NCBI GenBank assembly: GCA_002928965.1
Contig: PERU01000012.1
Span: 1-64,000, forward strand
Source: Methylomonas sp.
GTDB lineage: Bacteria; Pseudomonadota; Gammaproteobacteria; Methylococcales; Methylomonadaceae
Length of the DNA stretch: 64,000 nt
Reading direction: 5' to 3'
The notes below the pieces were generated by a model. It was not told where the DNA came from. It saw only the letters and a list, made by a program, of their open reading frames with translations, and did no database searches. Both the position numbers and the translations under genes were made by a program. Of this stretch, positions 19,234 through 28,222 are shown piece by piece. The first letter of the stretch is position 1, and every line of letters begins with the position of its first letter.

Positions 19234-21578
19234 GCAGATTGATCCAGTTTATACAATTCTTGTTCTAATTCTTGGATGGCGGTTTCGTATTGGTCTTTGC
19301 CGCCAAAGACTTTATTGATAATTTCGACCGGGGTGCCGATGTCGCTAAACGGTTTGAGTTTCAGGACTTTGGCGCTTTCGATGGTGCTGATGCCTTCGTC
19401 GGCGTATTTTTCCAACAGGGCGTTCAGCACGGCGCGGGCTTGTTCGCCGTATTTGGTGAAGTAGTTGCGCTTTTTGACGTTGTTGGCGCGTTCCTGGCGA
19501 GTCAACGGCGGCTGGTCGTAAGCGATGTGGGCGATCAGGTCGAAGTCGCCATAATCTTTGCCCACTTCGGCAGCTAAGTTATCCAGCACAATGCCGTAGT
19601 CTTCCAGCAGGTCGATGATGGCCTGCTTTTTCTTGGCGCCGTGCCAGCGTTGCAGAAACTCGTCCAATGAAGCAAACTCGGATTGAATCTGTTTGCGGGT
19701 GAAGTCGCGGTAAGATTCGGTAATCAGGGTGCCATCCGGGCCGAGGTATTCGACACGTTCGGCAATGATTCTGACTGGTACACCGCTGACGCGGACTTTA
19801 TAAACGCCGGTTTCCTCGTTGACTTCGTCATCGTCTTCTTCGTCTTCCGGTTCTGGATCGGGCGGCACGGGATCGTCACCATCGTCAGGTTCGTAAATAA
19901 CCACCGGTTCACCGTCGAAATCCGGATCGCGGAACAATTCGGTGGCTTTTTTGAAGTCCATGATGGTGAAGAAAAACTTACCGAATTCTTCATCGATGCG
20001 GGTACCGCGACCGATAATTTGCTTAAAGATGGTCATGGAGCTGATGGTTTTATCCAGTACGATCAGCTTGCAGGTTTTGGCATCGACGCCAGTGGTGAGC
20101 AGTTCCGAGGTGGTGGCGATGACCGGAAATTTGCTTTCCGGATCGATGAAGTTATCCAGTTCGGCTTTGCCTTCCACGCTATCGCCGGTAATGCGCATCA
20201 CGTATTTGGGATTGTCGATCGCAAGTTGACCGGCGGCATTGACGATGGCAGCGCGCATGCGTTCGGCGTGGTCGATGTCTTCGCAGAAAATGATGGTTTT
20301 GGAATAGGGATCAGTCGCCAGTAAATATTGCATGACGCGCTTGGCCACCAACTTGGTACGTTGGTTGAGCACCAAAATCCGGTCCATGTCTGCGCGGTTG
20401 TAGGTGCGGTTTTCGATGGCGTTGCCGAGGTCGTCGGTCATGCCGGGCGGCGGCGTCCAGCCGTGGATGTCTTTGTCGATGTCGATGCGTACCACTTTGT
20501 AGGGTGCTAAAAAGCCGTCGGCGATGCCTTGTTTGAGGCTGTAGGTGTAGACCGGTTTGCCGAAGTAATCGGTGCTGGACACATATTTTGTTTCTTTGGG
20601 CGTGGCGGTCAAACCGAGCTGAATGGCGTCCTTGAAATAGTCCAAAATTTCCCGCCAGGCAGAGTCATCCGCCGCACTGCCGCGATGGCATTCGTCGATG
20701 ACGATCATGTCGAAAAAGTCGGGCGAGACGTTTTTGAAAATTTTGTCTTCTTCCGCTGGGCCGGTGATGGCTTGATACAGACCAAGGTAAATCTCGTAGG
20801 CCGGATCGATTTTGCGGTTTTTGATTTTGGTCATCACCGAGCCGAACGGTTTGAAATCGTTGACCAGGGTTTGATCGACCAGAATGTTGCGGTCTGCCAG
20901 AAACAAGATGCGCTTGACCTTCTTCGCCTTCCACAGCCGCCAAATGATTTGGAAGGTGGTGTAGGTCTTGCCGGTGCCGGTGGCCATGACCAACAGCACG
21001 CGGTTCTGATGGTTAGCGACGGCTTCTATGGTGCGGTTAATGGCCTCGACTTGGTAATAGCGGGGTTCTTTGCTGCTGCTGTCTTCGTAGTAGGGCTGAA
21101 CGACCAGTTTTTCGTTTTGGTCGGCTATGCCGCGATAATCTTTGTAGCGTTGCCAAAGTTGGTCAGGTGGCAGAAACGCATCGAGTGCAAATTCAGTTTC
21201 TATATCGTCGCCGGAATTGGGTACCTTGTTATGGGCGGCAAAGGCGTCGCCGTTGGAACTGAAGGCACTGGGTACTTGTAGAATATCGGCGTAGCCCAAG
21301 GCTTGTTGCAGCCCATGACTGGCCGTGTGCTTATTGTCTTTGGCTTCGATGACGGCAACCGGAACGCCGGGCTCCCAAAACAGCACATAGTCGGCGAACT
21401 TCTTCTTTTTCTTGTTGCGAGACGACATGTTGCCACGCACAACGATGGGGCCGGGGGTTAGAGTGACTTCGCGGCGGATTTGTCGGATGGCATCCCAGCC
21501 TGCTTCGCGGATAGCGGGGGTAATGAAAAGGTCGCAGATGTCGGTTTCGCTGAGGGCTTTTTTGTCCTTACTATCCAT
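19230..21578 (-). CDS. hsdR: Type I restriction endonuclease/translocase HsdR
   Basis: 782 aa when started at ATG 21578, which has AGGA about 9 bases upstream; a longer reading frame extends 39 codons further but has no matching ribosome-binding site. HsdR translocates DNA with ATP and cleaves far from the recognition site. The N-terminal nuclease has a PD-(D/E)xK-like core: D63 in FADYVLF and E78-A-K80 in VAVIEAK. The SF2 motor shows Walker A ATGTGKT (199-205) and DECH (295-298), plus TATP and a QIIGRGTR motif VI. A strongly acidic linker rich in Asp, Glu and Pro precedes the C-terminal helical region. It is the first gene of the operon. Confidence 0.95.
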   Translation of the reverse strand: MDSKDKKALSETDICDLFITPAIREAGWDAIRQIRREVTLTPGPIVVRGNMSSRNKKKKKFADYVLFWEPGVPVAVIEAKDNKHTASHGLQQALGYADILQVPSAFSSNGDAFAAHNKVPNSGDDIETEFALDAFLPPDQLWQRYKDYRGIADQNEKLVVQPYYEDSSSKEPRYYQVEAINRTIEAVANHQNRVLLVMATGTGKTYTTFQIIWRLWKAKKVKRILFLADRNILVDQTLVNDFKPFGSVMTKIKNRKIDPAYEIYLGLYQAITGPAEEDKIFKNVSPDFFDMIVIDECHRGSAADDSAWREILDYFKDAIQLGLTATPKETKYVSSTDYFGKPVYTYSLKQGIADGFLAPYKVVRIDIDKDIHGWTPPPGMTDDLGNAIENRTYNRADMDRILVLNQRTKLVAKRVMQYLLATDPYSKTIIFCEDIDHAERMRAAIVNAAGQLAIDNPKYVMRITGDSVEGKAELDNFIDPESKFPVIATTSELLTTGVDAKTCKLIVLDKTISSMTIFKQIIGRGTRIDEEFGKFFFTIMDFKKATELFRDPDFDGEPVVIYEPDDGDDPVPPDPEPEDEEDDDEVNEETGVYKVRVSGVPVRIIAERVEYLGPDGTLITESYRDFTRKQIQSEFASLDEFLQRWHGAKKKQAIIDLLEDYGIVLDNLAAEVGKDYGDFDLIAHIAYDQPPLTRQERANNVKKRNYFTKYGEQARAVLNALLEKYADEGISTIESAKVLKLKPFSDIGTPVEIINKVFGGKDQYETAIQELEQELYKLDQSA

Positions 21579-21673
21579 TGTAAAAAGTCCTAATTTGAAA
21601 GGAAATACGCATTTACTGCTGAATACTTTAGGGGCCGGCCTGTGCGGATAGAAATCATTGTGGCATCCCTTTT

Positions 21674-22159
21674 TTACGAGCCAATTGCTGTGCAAGATAA
21701 GAATAGCAACAGCGGATTATCCGGCGAAGCTTCAAATCCAAAACGCCGATAGTAACCAGCCGCTGGTTCATCAATCGCGTCGACAAATAAACCGATGCCG
21801 CCCGCCTCGGTATGGATACGCTGCGCGCGCATCAAGGAATCAATCAGCAGTAACTCGCCGAGCCGCTTATTTTGGAATACCTGATCGACGGCCAACCGAC
21901 TCAATCGAACCCCAGGTATGCGGCGAGGCATTTTTTTACCCCAAGCAGCCGGCAGATGGCGATTTTCGAGTTCGGCTAGTGTGAGAGCGTAATAGGCGCA
22001 AATTTGAGTGGCCTTGGCTTCGTCGATAGCAACAAAGGTTTTCGACAGTCCTTTGTCCTGATGCTGGCGAGCAACCTTTCGCAACCAGTCATTCAGTTCT
22101 TCACGGCCGCAATCAAACCGTTGCCGATCATGGTCCCCAGTTAAAGGTATTATCTGCAT
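21674..22159 (-). CDS. GNAT-family acetyltransferase toxin (TacT/AtaT type)
   Basis: 161 aa. It opens [20 protein letters not shown] followed by [12 protein letters not shown], the start typical of toxin GNATs that acetylate the amino group of charged tRNAs. The acetyl-CoA loop region is [16 protein letters not shown] (about 93-108), and the C-terminal GYYRRFGF supplies the catalytic-type tyrosines. It overlaps the end of the upstream DUF1778 gene by 32 bases, the usual antitoxin-first arrangement. The pair sits directly upstream of hsdR on the same strand. Confidence 0.88.
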   Translation of the reverse strand: MQIIPLTGDHDRQRFDCGREELNDWLRKVARQHQDKGLSKTFVAIDEAKATQICAYYALTLAELENRHLPAAWGKKMPRRIPGVRLSRLAVDQVFQNKRLGELLLIDSLMRAQRIHTEAGGIGLFVDAIDEPAAGYYRRFGFEASPDNPLLLFLSCTAIGS

Positions 22160-22439
22160 CGTTTTGCTTCGCGTCCTGGTAGTGCTTCATAGCGGCCTGC
22201 AACTTGGCGTTGGGTTGCGGCGGGTTTTCCATCAGATCAAGCAACCAATTCCAGTCACGAGGGGATAAACGGATGACTTCCTCGCGCTCGATAACGGCCT
22301 GGGCTTCTTTTAAGGCCGACTGCACTAAAAACTGATTGACCGTGGCACCGGTCAGTTCGGCAGCACGGCACAATGTTTCGTAAACCTCATGCGGGACGCG
22401 CGCGCCGATGCGGTCTTGCTTGGCTGTGACAGTTCCCAT
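22128..22439 (-). CDS. DUF1778 ribbon-helix-helix antitoxin (TacA type)
   Basis: 103 aa. The N-terminal half is ribbon-helix-helix-like (RIGARVPHEVYETLCRAAEL, then TVNQFLVQSAL), expected to bind the promoter DNA. The C-terminal tail (PNAKLQAAMKHYQ and on) would wrap and neutralise the GNAT toxin. Antitoxins of this family autorepress with the toxin, so the 150 bases upstream probably hold the operator, but no clear palindrome was identified there. Confidence 0.88.
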   Translation of the reverse strand: MGTVTAKQDRIGARVPHEVYETLCRAAELTGATVNQFLVQSALKEAQAVIEREEVIRLSPRDWNWLLDLMENPPQPNAKLQAAMKHYQDAKQNDADNTFNWGP

Positions 22440-22589
22440 AGTGTTTACCTGCGATCAAATGGAATATTGTGTTTAGTTTAGCACTGTCGCCATAATGACG
22501 CCATATAGAATAGTGTTCAGCTAATCCCTTCTGAGGTGCAAACCTCGGTTTTAAAAAAAATTTTCAAGCACTATCAGCAAGGCTGTTCC

Positions 22590-23432
22590 TTATTTACGGA
22601 GAATCTGCTCGCACATAGAGGGTATTGGCGGCGGGGGCACTGGTTTGATGGGTTTGGTCGGTGACTTGGCTTCTTTGGTGAACCACCAATCTAGTCCGGC
22701 ATCGCAGCCGTCGCCCTCGGGTAATGCTGCTTGCGGGTTGCAATTTATATTGGAAGTTGGACACTTCAGACGCACATGGAAATGATCATCATGCTTCCAC
22801 CATGGTCGAATTTTTTGAAGCCATAATGCGGATCCTGGTTTTTTGTGGTTACACAACTCTTGCTTTATACTCGGATTTACAAAAATCCTATCCACATTCG
22901 GGTGGCGCGCGGACATTTCCAGAATTTTTTCATTTGCACTGCTCCATTGCCGGAAATCAACTCTGTCAGACTTCATATCTACAACGGAGGTGGCGCTCCA
23001 AGTTTCTCTCTCGTTGTCTGTCAGCAAACGATTATCCAATTGTTTAGGTAATAAGAACCAAATATCCACATCTAGCCCCGTCTGATGGCTACGGTGACCG
23101 CTTGGTGTAGGGCCTCCACGCGGTTGTCCCAAATCACCTATTAGCAAAGTCCCTAATTTGTCCTGGTCTGACATTTGCCCAAGTTGCTGGATAAACAGAA
23201 CGAGATTGGGATGTCCATAATAACGATTACGAGATAAGCGCATTACTTGATAGCCTTTGCCCGAGGCGGGCAAAGCTACAGCACCACTAACGCAGCCGCT
23301 GGTATATGTCCCAATGCTCTGTGGAACAGACTCTAGTGTTGGTGTTGTAAGCTTTGCCCAGTCTTGAGCATTCGAACCAGCTAGACTGACATTGATAAAC
23401 CAACATAAGCTAAAAAGCAAAAATTTGATCAT
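22590..23432 (-). CDS. mepA: Penicillin-insensitive murein endopeptidase MepA
   Basis: 280 aa with a signal peptide (hydrophobic to about residue 19, VSLAGS). MepA is a periplasmic zinc LAS-type peptidase cleaving D-Ala-mDAP cross-links in peptidoglycan. The metal/catalytic site is in GGPTPSGHRSHQTGLDVD (106-123) and HDDHFHVRL (214-222). The C-terminal Pro-rich tail (KPVPPPPIP) is ordinary. The gene is AT-richer than the neighbouring hsd genes and likely belongs to the core genome flanking the island. Confidence 0.95.
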   Translation of the reverse strand: MIKFLLFSLCWFINVSLAGSNAQDWAKLTTPTLESVPQSIGTYTSGCVSGAVALPASGKGYQVMRLSRNRYYGHPNLVLFIQQLGQMSDQDKLGTLLIGDLGQPRGGPTPSGHRSHQTGLDVDIWFLLPKQLDNRLLTDNERETWSATSVVDMKSDRVDFRQWSSANEKILEMSARHPNVDRIFVNPSIKQELCNHKKPGSALWLQKIRPWWKHDDHFHVRLKCPTSNINCNPQAALPEGDGCDAGLDWWFTKEAKSPTKPIKPVPPPPIPSMCEQILRK

Positions 23433-24093
23433 ATAAGGGATTTAAAATATTGGTTTTGCTGAGCGGTCATATGTTTATTAACAAGCGGTCTTATCTAAAC
23501 TCAAAAAGTAGGTCATGATCGCTGGGTTAGCTCGCGGCTGGAATAGGGGGATTTTCTGGTGTACTAAACCATAGATGGTTAGATTTATGCTTTTTTATTT
23601 AGTCTAAATCTTTATAATCCATGCCGAAATAACGATTTACGTAACATGTCTCTGGCTTAATTTGAACAGCTTGCCAGCCAGGTTATGATACACCGTACTT
23701 TTTACGGAAGGAATTACTGAGGCTAAATTTAGCTTTTGTGGTTTGCTTGACCTGCTTTATGAATTTAGAATTAGCAGGGTAAATCTAGTCAATACTGTTT
23801 TTGGCAGACATGTAAAGAATTGTGTCATCCCTGCCCGGATAAAGCCTGTTCCTTATGGCGTTTATCCGGGTTTGTTTCCCTGGCATCTTAATTTTCCTTG
23901 TTCACGGGGGAGAGAACTTAAAATCCCTGACACCTGAATTATTAATAGCACAACTTGTGCCAGCCTTTAAAAAACAACGCACTAGAGACGTAGTTCAGTA
24001 TATTATCTCGCCGAAATCTCCCAAACTATGTCATTTAACCTATAGGTCGTGTCATATAACTCAATTCCATGCCTTTCATAAGCTTGGTTAGTC
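23433..24093. other. Long intergenic region between mepA and mtgA
   Basis: About 660 bases between divergent genes with no convincing coding sequence. The small open frames here lack ribosome-binding sites and family-like sequence. It contains the perfect hairpin at 23834-23870 and presumably the promoters of mepA and mtgA. The sequence just before the hairpin (GTCATCCCTGC) resembles the edges of the dispersed repeat at 61.4 kb. Confidence 0.5.
23834..23870. repeat. Perfect 10-bp inverted repeat hairpin
   Basis: CCCGGATAAA and TTTATCCGGG flank a 17-base loop, followed by TTTGTTT. It could be a terminator-like stem or the core of a small palindromic repeat. No gene ends on the plus strand nearby, which favours a repeat element. 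Confidence 0.6.
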
Positions 24094-24891
24094 TTGTCAT
24101 GTATTGTCAGAGAGAATAAAGCTTCAATTTTGAATATTATCAACCCCTTGAAGTTACGCCGCCGGCAGTCACGTTATCGCCAATCGGTTGTGAGCAACAA
24201 TGTTTCGATCACAGTAATTGGCTGCGTTATTAAAATTGTGGGATATGCCGGAATGGTGTTTTTGATGGCATCGATCTTAATGGTTACGGCGGGTCGTTTT
24301 TTATCGCCTCCAATCTCAGCTTTTATGCTGCATAAGCACATTGACGATTTTGTCGACAGAAAAGGCTATCGCCCAATTAAACAAAACTGGGTGAATAATT
24401 CGCAAATATCCAAATACGCGCTGCTTGCTGTCGTTGCTTCTGAGGATCAGCGTTTTTATCAGCACCACGGCTTTGATGTAGACGCTATTTACAAGGCGTA
24501 TCAAAAATATCAGCACGGAGGCAAGCTTCGCGGTGCTAGTACGATTAGCCAGCAGGTTGCTAAAAATCTGTTTTTAAGTCCGGCGAGAAATTTCGTCCGT
24601 AAAGCTTTGGAGATCTGGTTTACGTTTTTGATCGAAACACTGTGGAGTAAATCCAGAATATTGGAAATATATCTAAATATCGCCGAATTTGGCGATCATA
24701 TTTATGGTATTGAAGCAGCAAGTCGTCATTATTTTGGCGTTTCAGCTAGGCAGTTATCCGGTAGCCAGGCGGCTTTGCTCGCAGCCACCCTGCCAAACCC
24801 CATCATGCTAAACGCTGCGAAGCCTAGTAACTACCTGTTAAAACGGCAGCAATGGATATTAGGCCAAATGCGTAACCTTTCGGCTAGCTAA
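24094..24891 (+). CDS. mtgA: Monofunctional biosynthetic peptidoglycan transglycosylase
   Basis: 265 aa as listed, from a TTG; other TTG or GTG starts at 24130 and 24190 are possible, and no start has a clear ribosome-binding site. MtgA polymerises lipid II into glycan strands. One membrane anchor (about 39-65) is followed by the GT51 domain: ASEDQRFYQHHGFD (115-128, with the catalytic Glu117) and RGASTISQQVAKNLF (146-160). It lacks a transpeptidase domain, as expected. It converges on darP, their ends overlapping by 4 bases. Confidence 0.93.
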   Translation: MSCIVRENKASILNIINPLKLRRRQSRYRQSVVSNNVSITVIGCVIKIVGYAGMVFLMASILMVTAGRFLSPPISAFMLHKHIDDFVDRKGYRPIKQNWVNNSQISKYALLAVVASEDQRFYQHHGFDVDAIYKAYQKYQHGGKLRGASTISQQVAKNLFLSPARNFVRKALEIWFTFLIETLWSKSRILEIYLNIAEFGDHIYGIEAASRHYFGVSARQLSGSQAALLAATLPNPIMLNAAKPSNYLLKRQQWILGQMRNLSAS

Positions 24892-25496
24892 TAATCCTCA
24901 TCTTCCAGTTCGGTATCTGCATCATCAAAATCTTCCTCCGAATGCATTACTGCTTGATCCGCAATCAAGTCTTTCAGGTACTTGTATAGCAGCCTGGAAG
25001 ATTTAGGTGGCTTGCCTTCTTTAATCTCTTTTTGGGCATTTCGCTGCAATTGCCTAAGATGCTGACTATCTGCATCAGGATAGTCACTCATGAATAGCGT
25101 TAATTGCTGATTACCCGCATCAATAATTAACTGATCGCGCCAGCGTTCGGCTTGATGATGTTCGCGCACTGCGTGAGCGCTTTTATTTTTCATTCTCGCC
25201 AGTTTTTCAGCAACCATCTCGATATCCAACAAGCGCAATTGCGCAGTGATATATTTCAACAGACGTTTTCTGGCTGAATTTCTACCCATTTTGCCCGCAT
25301 CCAGCAGGGCTTGCTCCACACGCTCAGGTAGGTTAAATTCGGCAATTTGCACTGGTGTCAGTTCTGTCAGCTCTTCGGCCATGGCCGAAATTTCCGCGAT
25401 CTGTTTTTTTATCTGAGTTTTATTAGGACGAATCGCGTAAAACTCGCTTTCATCCAATTCTTCCTCGTCATCTTCATAATATTCTTCTTCAATCAT
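24888..25496 (-). CDS. darP: Ribosome-associated protein DarP/YjgA (DUF615)
   Basis: 202 aa from ATG 25496; an upstream ATG at 25511 would overlap the preceding small gene. It has an acidic N-terminus (EEEYYEDDEEELDESEFY), then NKTQIKKQIAEISAMAEELT, GRNSARKRLLKYITAQLR and SSRLLYKYLKDLI. The family associates with late 50S precursors. The highly acidic C-terminal tail is visible. It sits 1 base after a 63-codon membrane-protein ORF (TGAAATG). Confidence 0.92.
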   Translation of the reverse strand: MIEEEYYEDDEEELDESEFYAIRPNKTQIKKQIAEISAMAEELTELTPVQIAEFNLPERVEQALLDAGKMGRNSARKRLLKYITAQLRLLDIEMVAEKLARMKNKSAHAVREHHQAERWRDQLIIDAGNQQLTLFMSDYPDADSQHLRQLQRNAQKEIKEGKPPKSSRLLYKYLKDLIADQAVMHSEEDFDDADTELEDEDY

Positions 25497-25497
25497 T

Positions 25498-25689
25498 TCA
25501 AACCATCGCAATTAAAAAAAGCACAAACATCACTACCAAACCCAAGGGCATCAGAACACTTTGCCAGTCTGCATTCACCTGCTTACTTCTCGCCATAGCG
25601 GCTTTGATACCAGGTTGCATCCAAAAGGCCAACAAAACAGCTAAAGCACTTAGAACAATTGTTTCTGCAGTTGACAATTCGGGCTCCAA
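25498..25689 (-). CDS. Small two-segment membrane protein, unknown
   Basis: 63 aa with two hydrophobic helices (TIVLSALAVLLAFWM, then VLMPLGLVVMFVLFLIAMV) separated by a short loop, GIKAAMARSKQVNADWQ. Its stop abuts the start of darP, so the two are probably co-transcribed. I do not recognise a family. The tight junction and clean membrane pattern argue that it is real. Confidence 0.6.
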   Translation of the reverse strand: MEPELSTAETIVLSALAVLLAFWMQPGIKAAMARSKQVNADWQSVLMPLGLVVMFVLFLIAMV

Positions 25690-25925
25690 AATTAATTTCG
25701 CGGATGATATTCACATTCTAAATCCTTAGGCATTCTAACAAACCTTGACGATAGCGCGCGGCTTACCTTTCAATTAGTCCTGCAATACTGATTTCAGACC
25801 ATTAAATTCTGGAACAAGGAAAAGATTACCGCTTGATTTTCAAATCTAGCCAACTGATTTACCCAGCAGTGTTCTATCAATTGAATAAATTTGAGATAAT
25901 CAACGGTTTTTCATTGAGTTAACTC

Positions 25926-26834
25926 ATGTGGTTTAAAAATCTTGCGATTTATCGCTTTACAGAGCCTTTTACGCTGTCTCCGGAAACCCTGGAGCAAAAG
26001 CTACAACAACAACCGTTTACCCCCTGCGGTGGGCACGATGAATTCAGCTTTGGCTGGACTTCTCCGTTAGGCAGGTCTTCTGACGCATTGCTTCACGCCA
26101 ATAATGGCTTCATGATGATTTGCGCCAAAAAAGAAGAAAAAGTGATCCCGTCTTCAGTTATCAACGAAATGCTGCAGGATAGAATCAGTGACATTGAAGC
26201 ACGCGAAGCCCGCAAATTGCCCGGCAAAGAACGCACGCGTATTAAAGATGAATTGATTTTTGAATTGTTACCACGAGCGTTTTCATTTTCCAAAAAAACC
26301 TATGCTTACATCGATAGCCAGGGCGGCTGGCTGGTAGTAGATGCTGCATCCGCTAAAAAAGCTGAAGATTTACTGAGCAACCTACGTAAATGCATCGGCT
26401 CATTACCGGTTGTACCTATCGGCGCGTCGATAAAACCCGCCAACACCATGACCCAGTGGCTGCTAAATCACGACAGCCCCAAAGATATCGTCATTGAGGA
26501 TGAATGCGAACTGCGCTCACCCGAAGAGGAAGGTGGCATCATTCGCTGTAAACGACACGATTTAGCGTTACCCGAAATCAAAAACCACTTGGACAGCGGC
26601 AAGCAAGTCATCAAACTAGCCATGAGTTGGGCAGATAGATTATCGTTTGTACTGGACGAAAGTTTGGTCGTCAAACGCCTGAAATTTTTGGACTTAATCC
26701 AAGAGCAGGCTGCAGATATTGAAACCTTTGATGAAATCGAGCAGTTTGATGCCGATTTTTCGATTATGAGCGCGGAACTTGCCCAGTTCATTCCGCGTCT
26801 GCTTGAATTATTTAATGTCGAGGGTAACGCCTAA
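25926..26834 (+). CDS. rdgC: Recombination-associated protein RdgC
   Basis: 302 aa, typical length. RdgC is a ring-forming nonspecific DNA-binding protein that restrains RecA. MWFKNLAIYRFTEPF opens it, and PCGGHDEFSFGWTSPLG (about 33-49) and LPRAFSFSKKTYAYID are family hallmarks. The last base of its TAA is the A of the next gene's ATG, so it is coupled to an L,D-transpeptidase gene, an unusual partner. Confidence 0.96.
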   Translation: MWFKNLAIYRFTEPFTLSPETLEQKLQQQPFTPCGGHDEFSFGWTSPLGRSSDALLHANNGFMMICAKKEEKVIPSSVINEMLQDRISDIEAREARKLPGKERTRIKDELIFELLPRAFSFSKKTYAYIDSQGGWLVVDAASAKKAEDLLSNLRKCIGSLPVVPIGASIKPANTMTQWLLNHDSPKDIVIEDECELRSPEEEGGIIRCKRHDLALPEIKNHLDSGKQVIKLAMSWADRLSFVLDESLVVKRLKFLDLIQEQAADIETFDEIEQFDADFSIMSAELAQFIPRLLELFNVEGNA

Positions 26835-27796
26835 TGAAACGTATCTTTTTTTCGATGATTTTGGCTTTTGTGGTCAGTAGTGTTTCTGCTGTGTCTTTGC
26901 AGGCTCCAGATAGATCCGGTGACAGCATTATTGGAAGTCCGCCTCATGAAGTGAAGTATGTGACAGCCAAATACGAAGACACATTGATCGACATTGCAGT
27001 GGAACATCGGCTTGGTCAAGACCAAATTGTGTTGGCCAACCCAGCAGTTGATCGTTGGCTTCCCGGTGCGGGCACGCCGGTGCGTATCCCAACCAGCTAT
27101 ATTTTACCAAGCGCGCCCCGGCAAGGGATTGTAGTCAATCTTCCTGAGATGCGAGTTTATTATTACGCTAATTCTAATCAGGTCATCACTTATGCAGTGG
27201 GTATTGGACGTGAAAATAACTGGAAAACACCTTTAGGAAGGACTCAGATTGCCGGCAAGATGGAAAATCCGTCATGGACGCCGCCGCCCTCCATCATTGC
27301 TGAGCATTTGGCTGAAGGTGATGTACTTGATCCCTACTACCCGCCTGGGCCTAATAATCCTTTGGGTTTGTTTGCCATGCGCCTCGGTATTCAAGGTTAC
27401 TTGATGCATAGTACCCAAAAAACCAATGGCATTGGCATGCGGGTCAGTCATGGCTGCATGCGGTTTTATCCTTCAGATATTGAACAATTTTTCCCGATGG
27501 TAAAAGTGGGGACGCCGGTTAATATTGTCAATCAATCCATAAAAGTAGGTTGGTATCACGATACCCTGTATATGGAAGTTTATCCGGAGCTAGAAGAAAC
27601 TCCTGCAACCTATGAGCAACGTATAAACACTGCGTTAAGTTTGATCGAACAAGCTAATGGCGGAAAAATGCCTGTTATTAAAGGGGCGATTCTAAAAATG
27701 GCATTGGAAAAGCCATCTGGTATCCCTGTTGCTGTCTATGAACGCCCGGCAGTATCAACTCCGGCTCAGGTACCTACGCCTAGTGTGCCGCGTTAA
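26834..27796 (+). CDS. L,D-transpeptidase with LysM-type segment (ErfK/YbiS family)
   Basis: 320 aa with a signal peptide ending around ...VSSVSA (residue 19). A LysM-like segment (KYVTAKYEDTLIDIAVEHRL and on, about 41-90) binds peptidoglycan. The YkuD catalytic domain follows, with YLMHST (189-194) and the active-site SHGCMRFY (205-212; Cys208). Enzymes of this type make 3-3 cross-links or attach Lpp to the wall; which one cannot be told here. An Lpp-like gene lies 65 bases away in convergent orientation. The C-terminal ~80 residues, ending Pro-rich, are a common extension. Confidence 0.93.
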   Translation: MKRIFFSMILAFVVSSVSAVSLQAPDRSGDSIIGSPPHEVKYVTAKYEDTLIDIAVEHRLGQDQIVLANPAVDRWLPGAGTPVRIPTSYILPSAPRQGIVVNLPEMRVYYYANSNQVITYAVGIGRENNWKTPLGRTQIAGKMENPSWTPPPSIIAEHLAEGDVLDPYYPPGPNNPLGLFAMRLGIQGYLMHSTQKTNGIGMRVSHGCMRFYPSDIEQFFPMVKVGTPVNIVNQSIKVGWYHDTLYMEVYPELEETPATYEQRINTALSLIEQANGGKMPVIKGAILKMALEKPSGIPVAVYERPAVSTPAQVPTPSVPR

Positions 27797-27802
27797 GACC
27801 AT

Positions 27803-27837
27803 AAAAAAGCCCGTGAGACTTGCGTCTCACGGGCTTT
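27803..27837 (-). terminator. Terminator between L,D-transpeptidase and Lpp-like gene
   Basis: AAAGCCCGTGAGAC and GTCTCACGGGCTTT form a perfect 14-bp stem around TTGC. The minus-strand copy is followed by six T, so it chiefly ends the Lpp-like transcript. On the plus strand the T run is only three long. Confidence 0.9.
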
Positions 27838-27861
27838 GAAATCAACAACAAGCAATATTGC

Positions 27862-28140
27862 TTATTTGTGTTGTGATTTTTTGAACAATCTGTCCAATTT
27901 GCTGTTGGTGTCTTGAGCGTATTGAGCAGCGCGGTTAGCAGCAGCTTCAGCAGCAGCAGCTTTGGCAGCAGCTTCAGCAGCAGCGGCTTTAGCAGAAGCT
28001 GCGTCAGCAGATGCAGCAGAAACTTGTGGTTTCAGAGAATCGATTTGACCTTGCAGGTTTTCGATGTCTGAAGTGCTTGCGCAACCGGTAGCCAGAGCGG
28101 CAACAGCAACAAGTGCAGATAATTTTACAGCTTTCATCAT
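27862..28140 (-). CDS. Lpp-like outer-membrane lipoprotein with alanine zipper
   Basis: 92 aa. The signal peptide ends in the lipobox LATGC, so the mature protein starts at Cys20 with ASTSDIENL. The centre is a long alanine-rich heptad region (AKAAAAEAAAKAAAAEAAA, about residues 50-68). The C-terminal NSKLDRLFKKSQHK ends in Lys. Braun lipoprotein has the same plan and its C-terminal Lys is linked to peptidoglycan by L,D-transpeptidases, which flank this gene on both sides. The heptad pattern is more Ala-rich than E. coli Lpp. Confidence 0.88.
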   Translation of the reverse strand: MMKAVKLSALVAVAALATGCASTSDIENLQGQIDSLKPQVSAASADAASAKAAAAEAAAKAAAAEAAANRAAQYAQDTNSKLDRLFKKSQHK

Positions 28141-28222
28141 GGTTTTCCCCTTGATTGTGGTTTAAAAAACAAAAAGAACATACGGTGGTAATTCTCCAAC
28201 ATTTTTTGGAAATTTACCAACA

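Noticed and set aside
20529-21281. 250-codon plus-strand frame opposite hsdR
   Set aside because: It is antisense to the HsdR motor domain with intact Walker and DECH motifs on the other strand; no independent evidence of coding.
22531-22560. Stem-loop CTGAGGT/ACCTCGG as a mepA terminator
   Set aside because: The T-rich side follows on the plus strand, whereas mepA is transcribed on the minus strand, where no T run follows the stem.
23743-24091. Two small overlapping plus-strand frames before mtgA
   Set aside because: They contain the hairpin at 23834-23870, lack ribosome-binding sites and show no recognisable protein features.
13622-24093. att direct repeats flanking the island
   Set aside because: I looked for a second copy of the tRNA-Thr 3' end up to mtgA and did not find one by eye; no integrase gene is present either.
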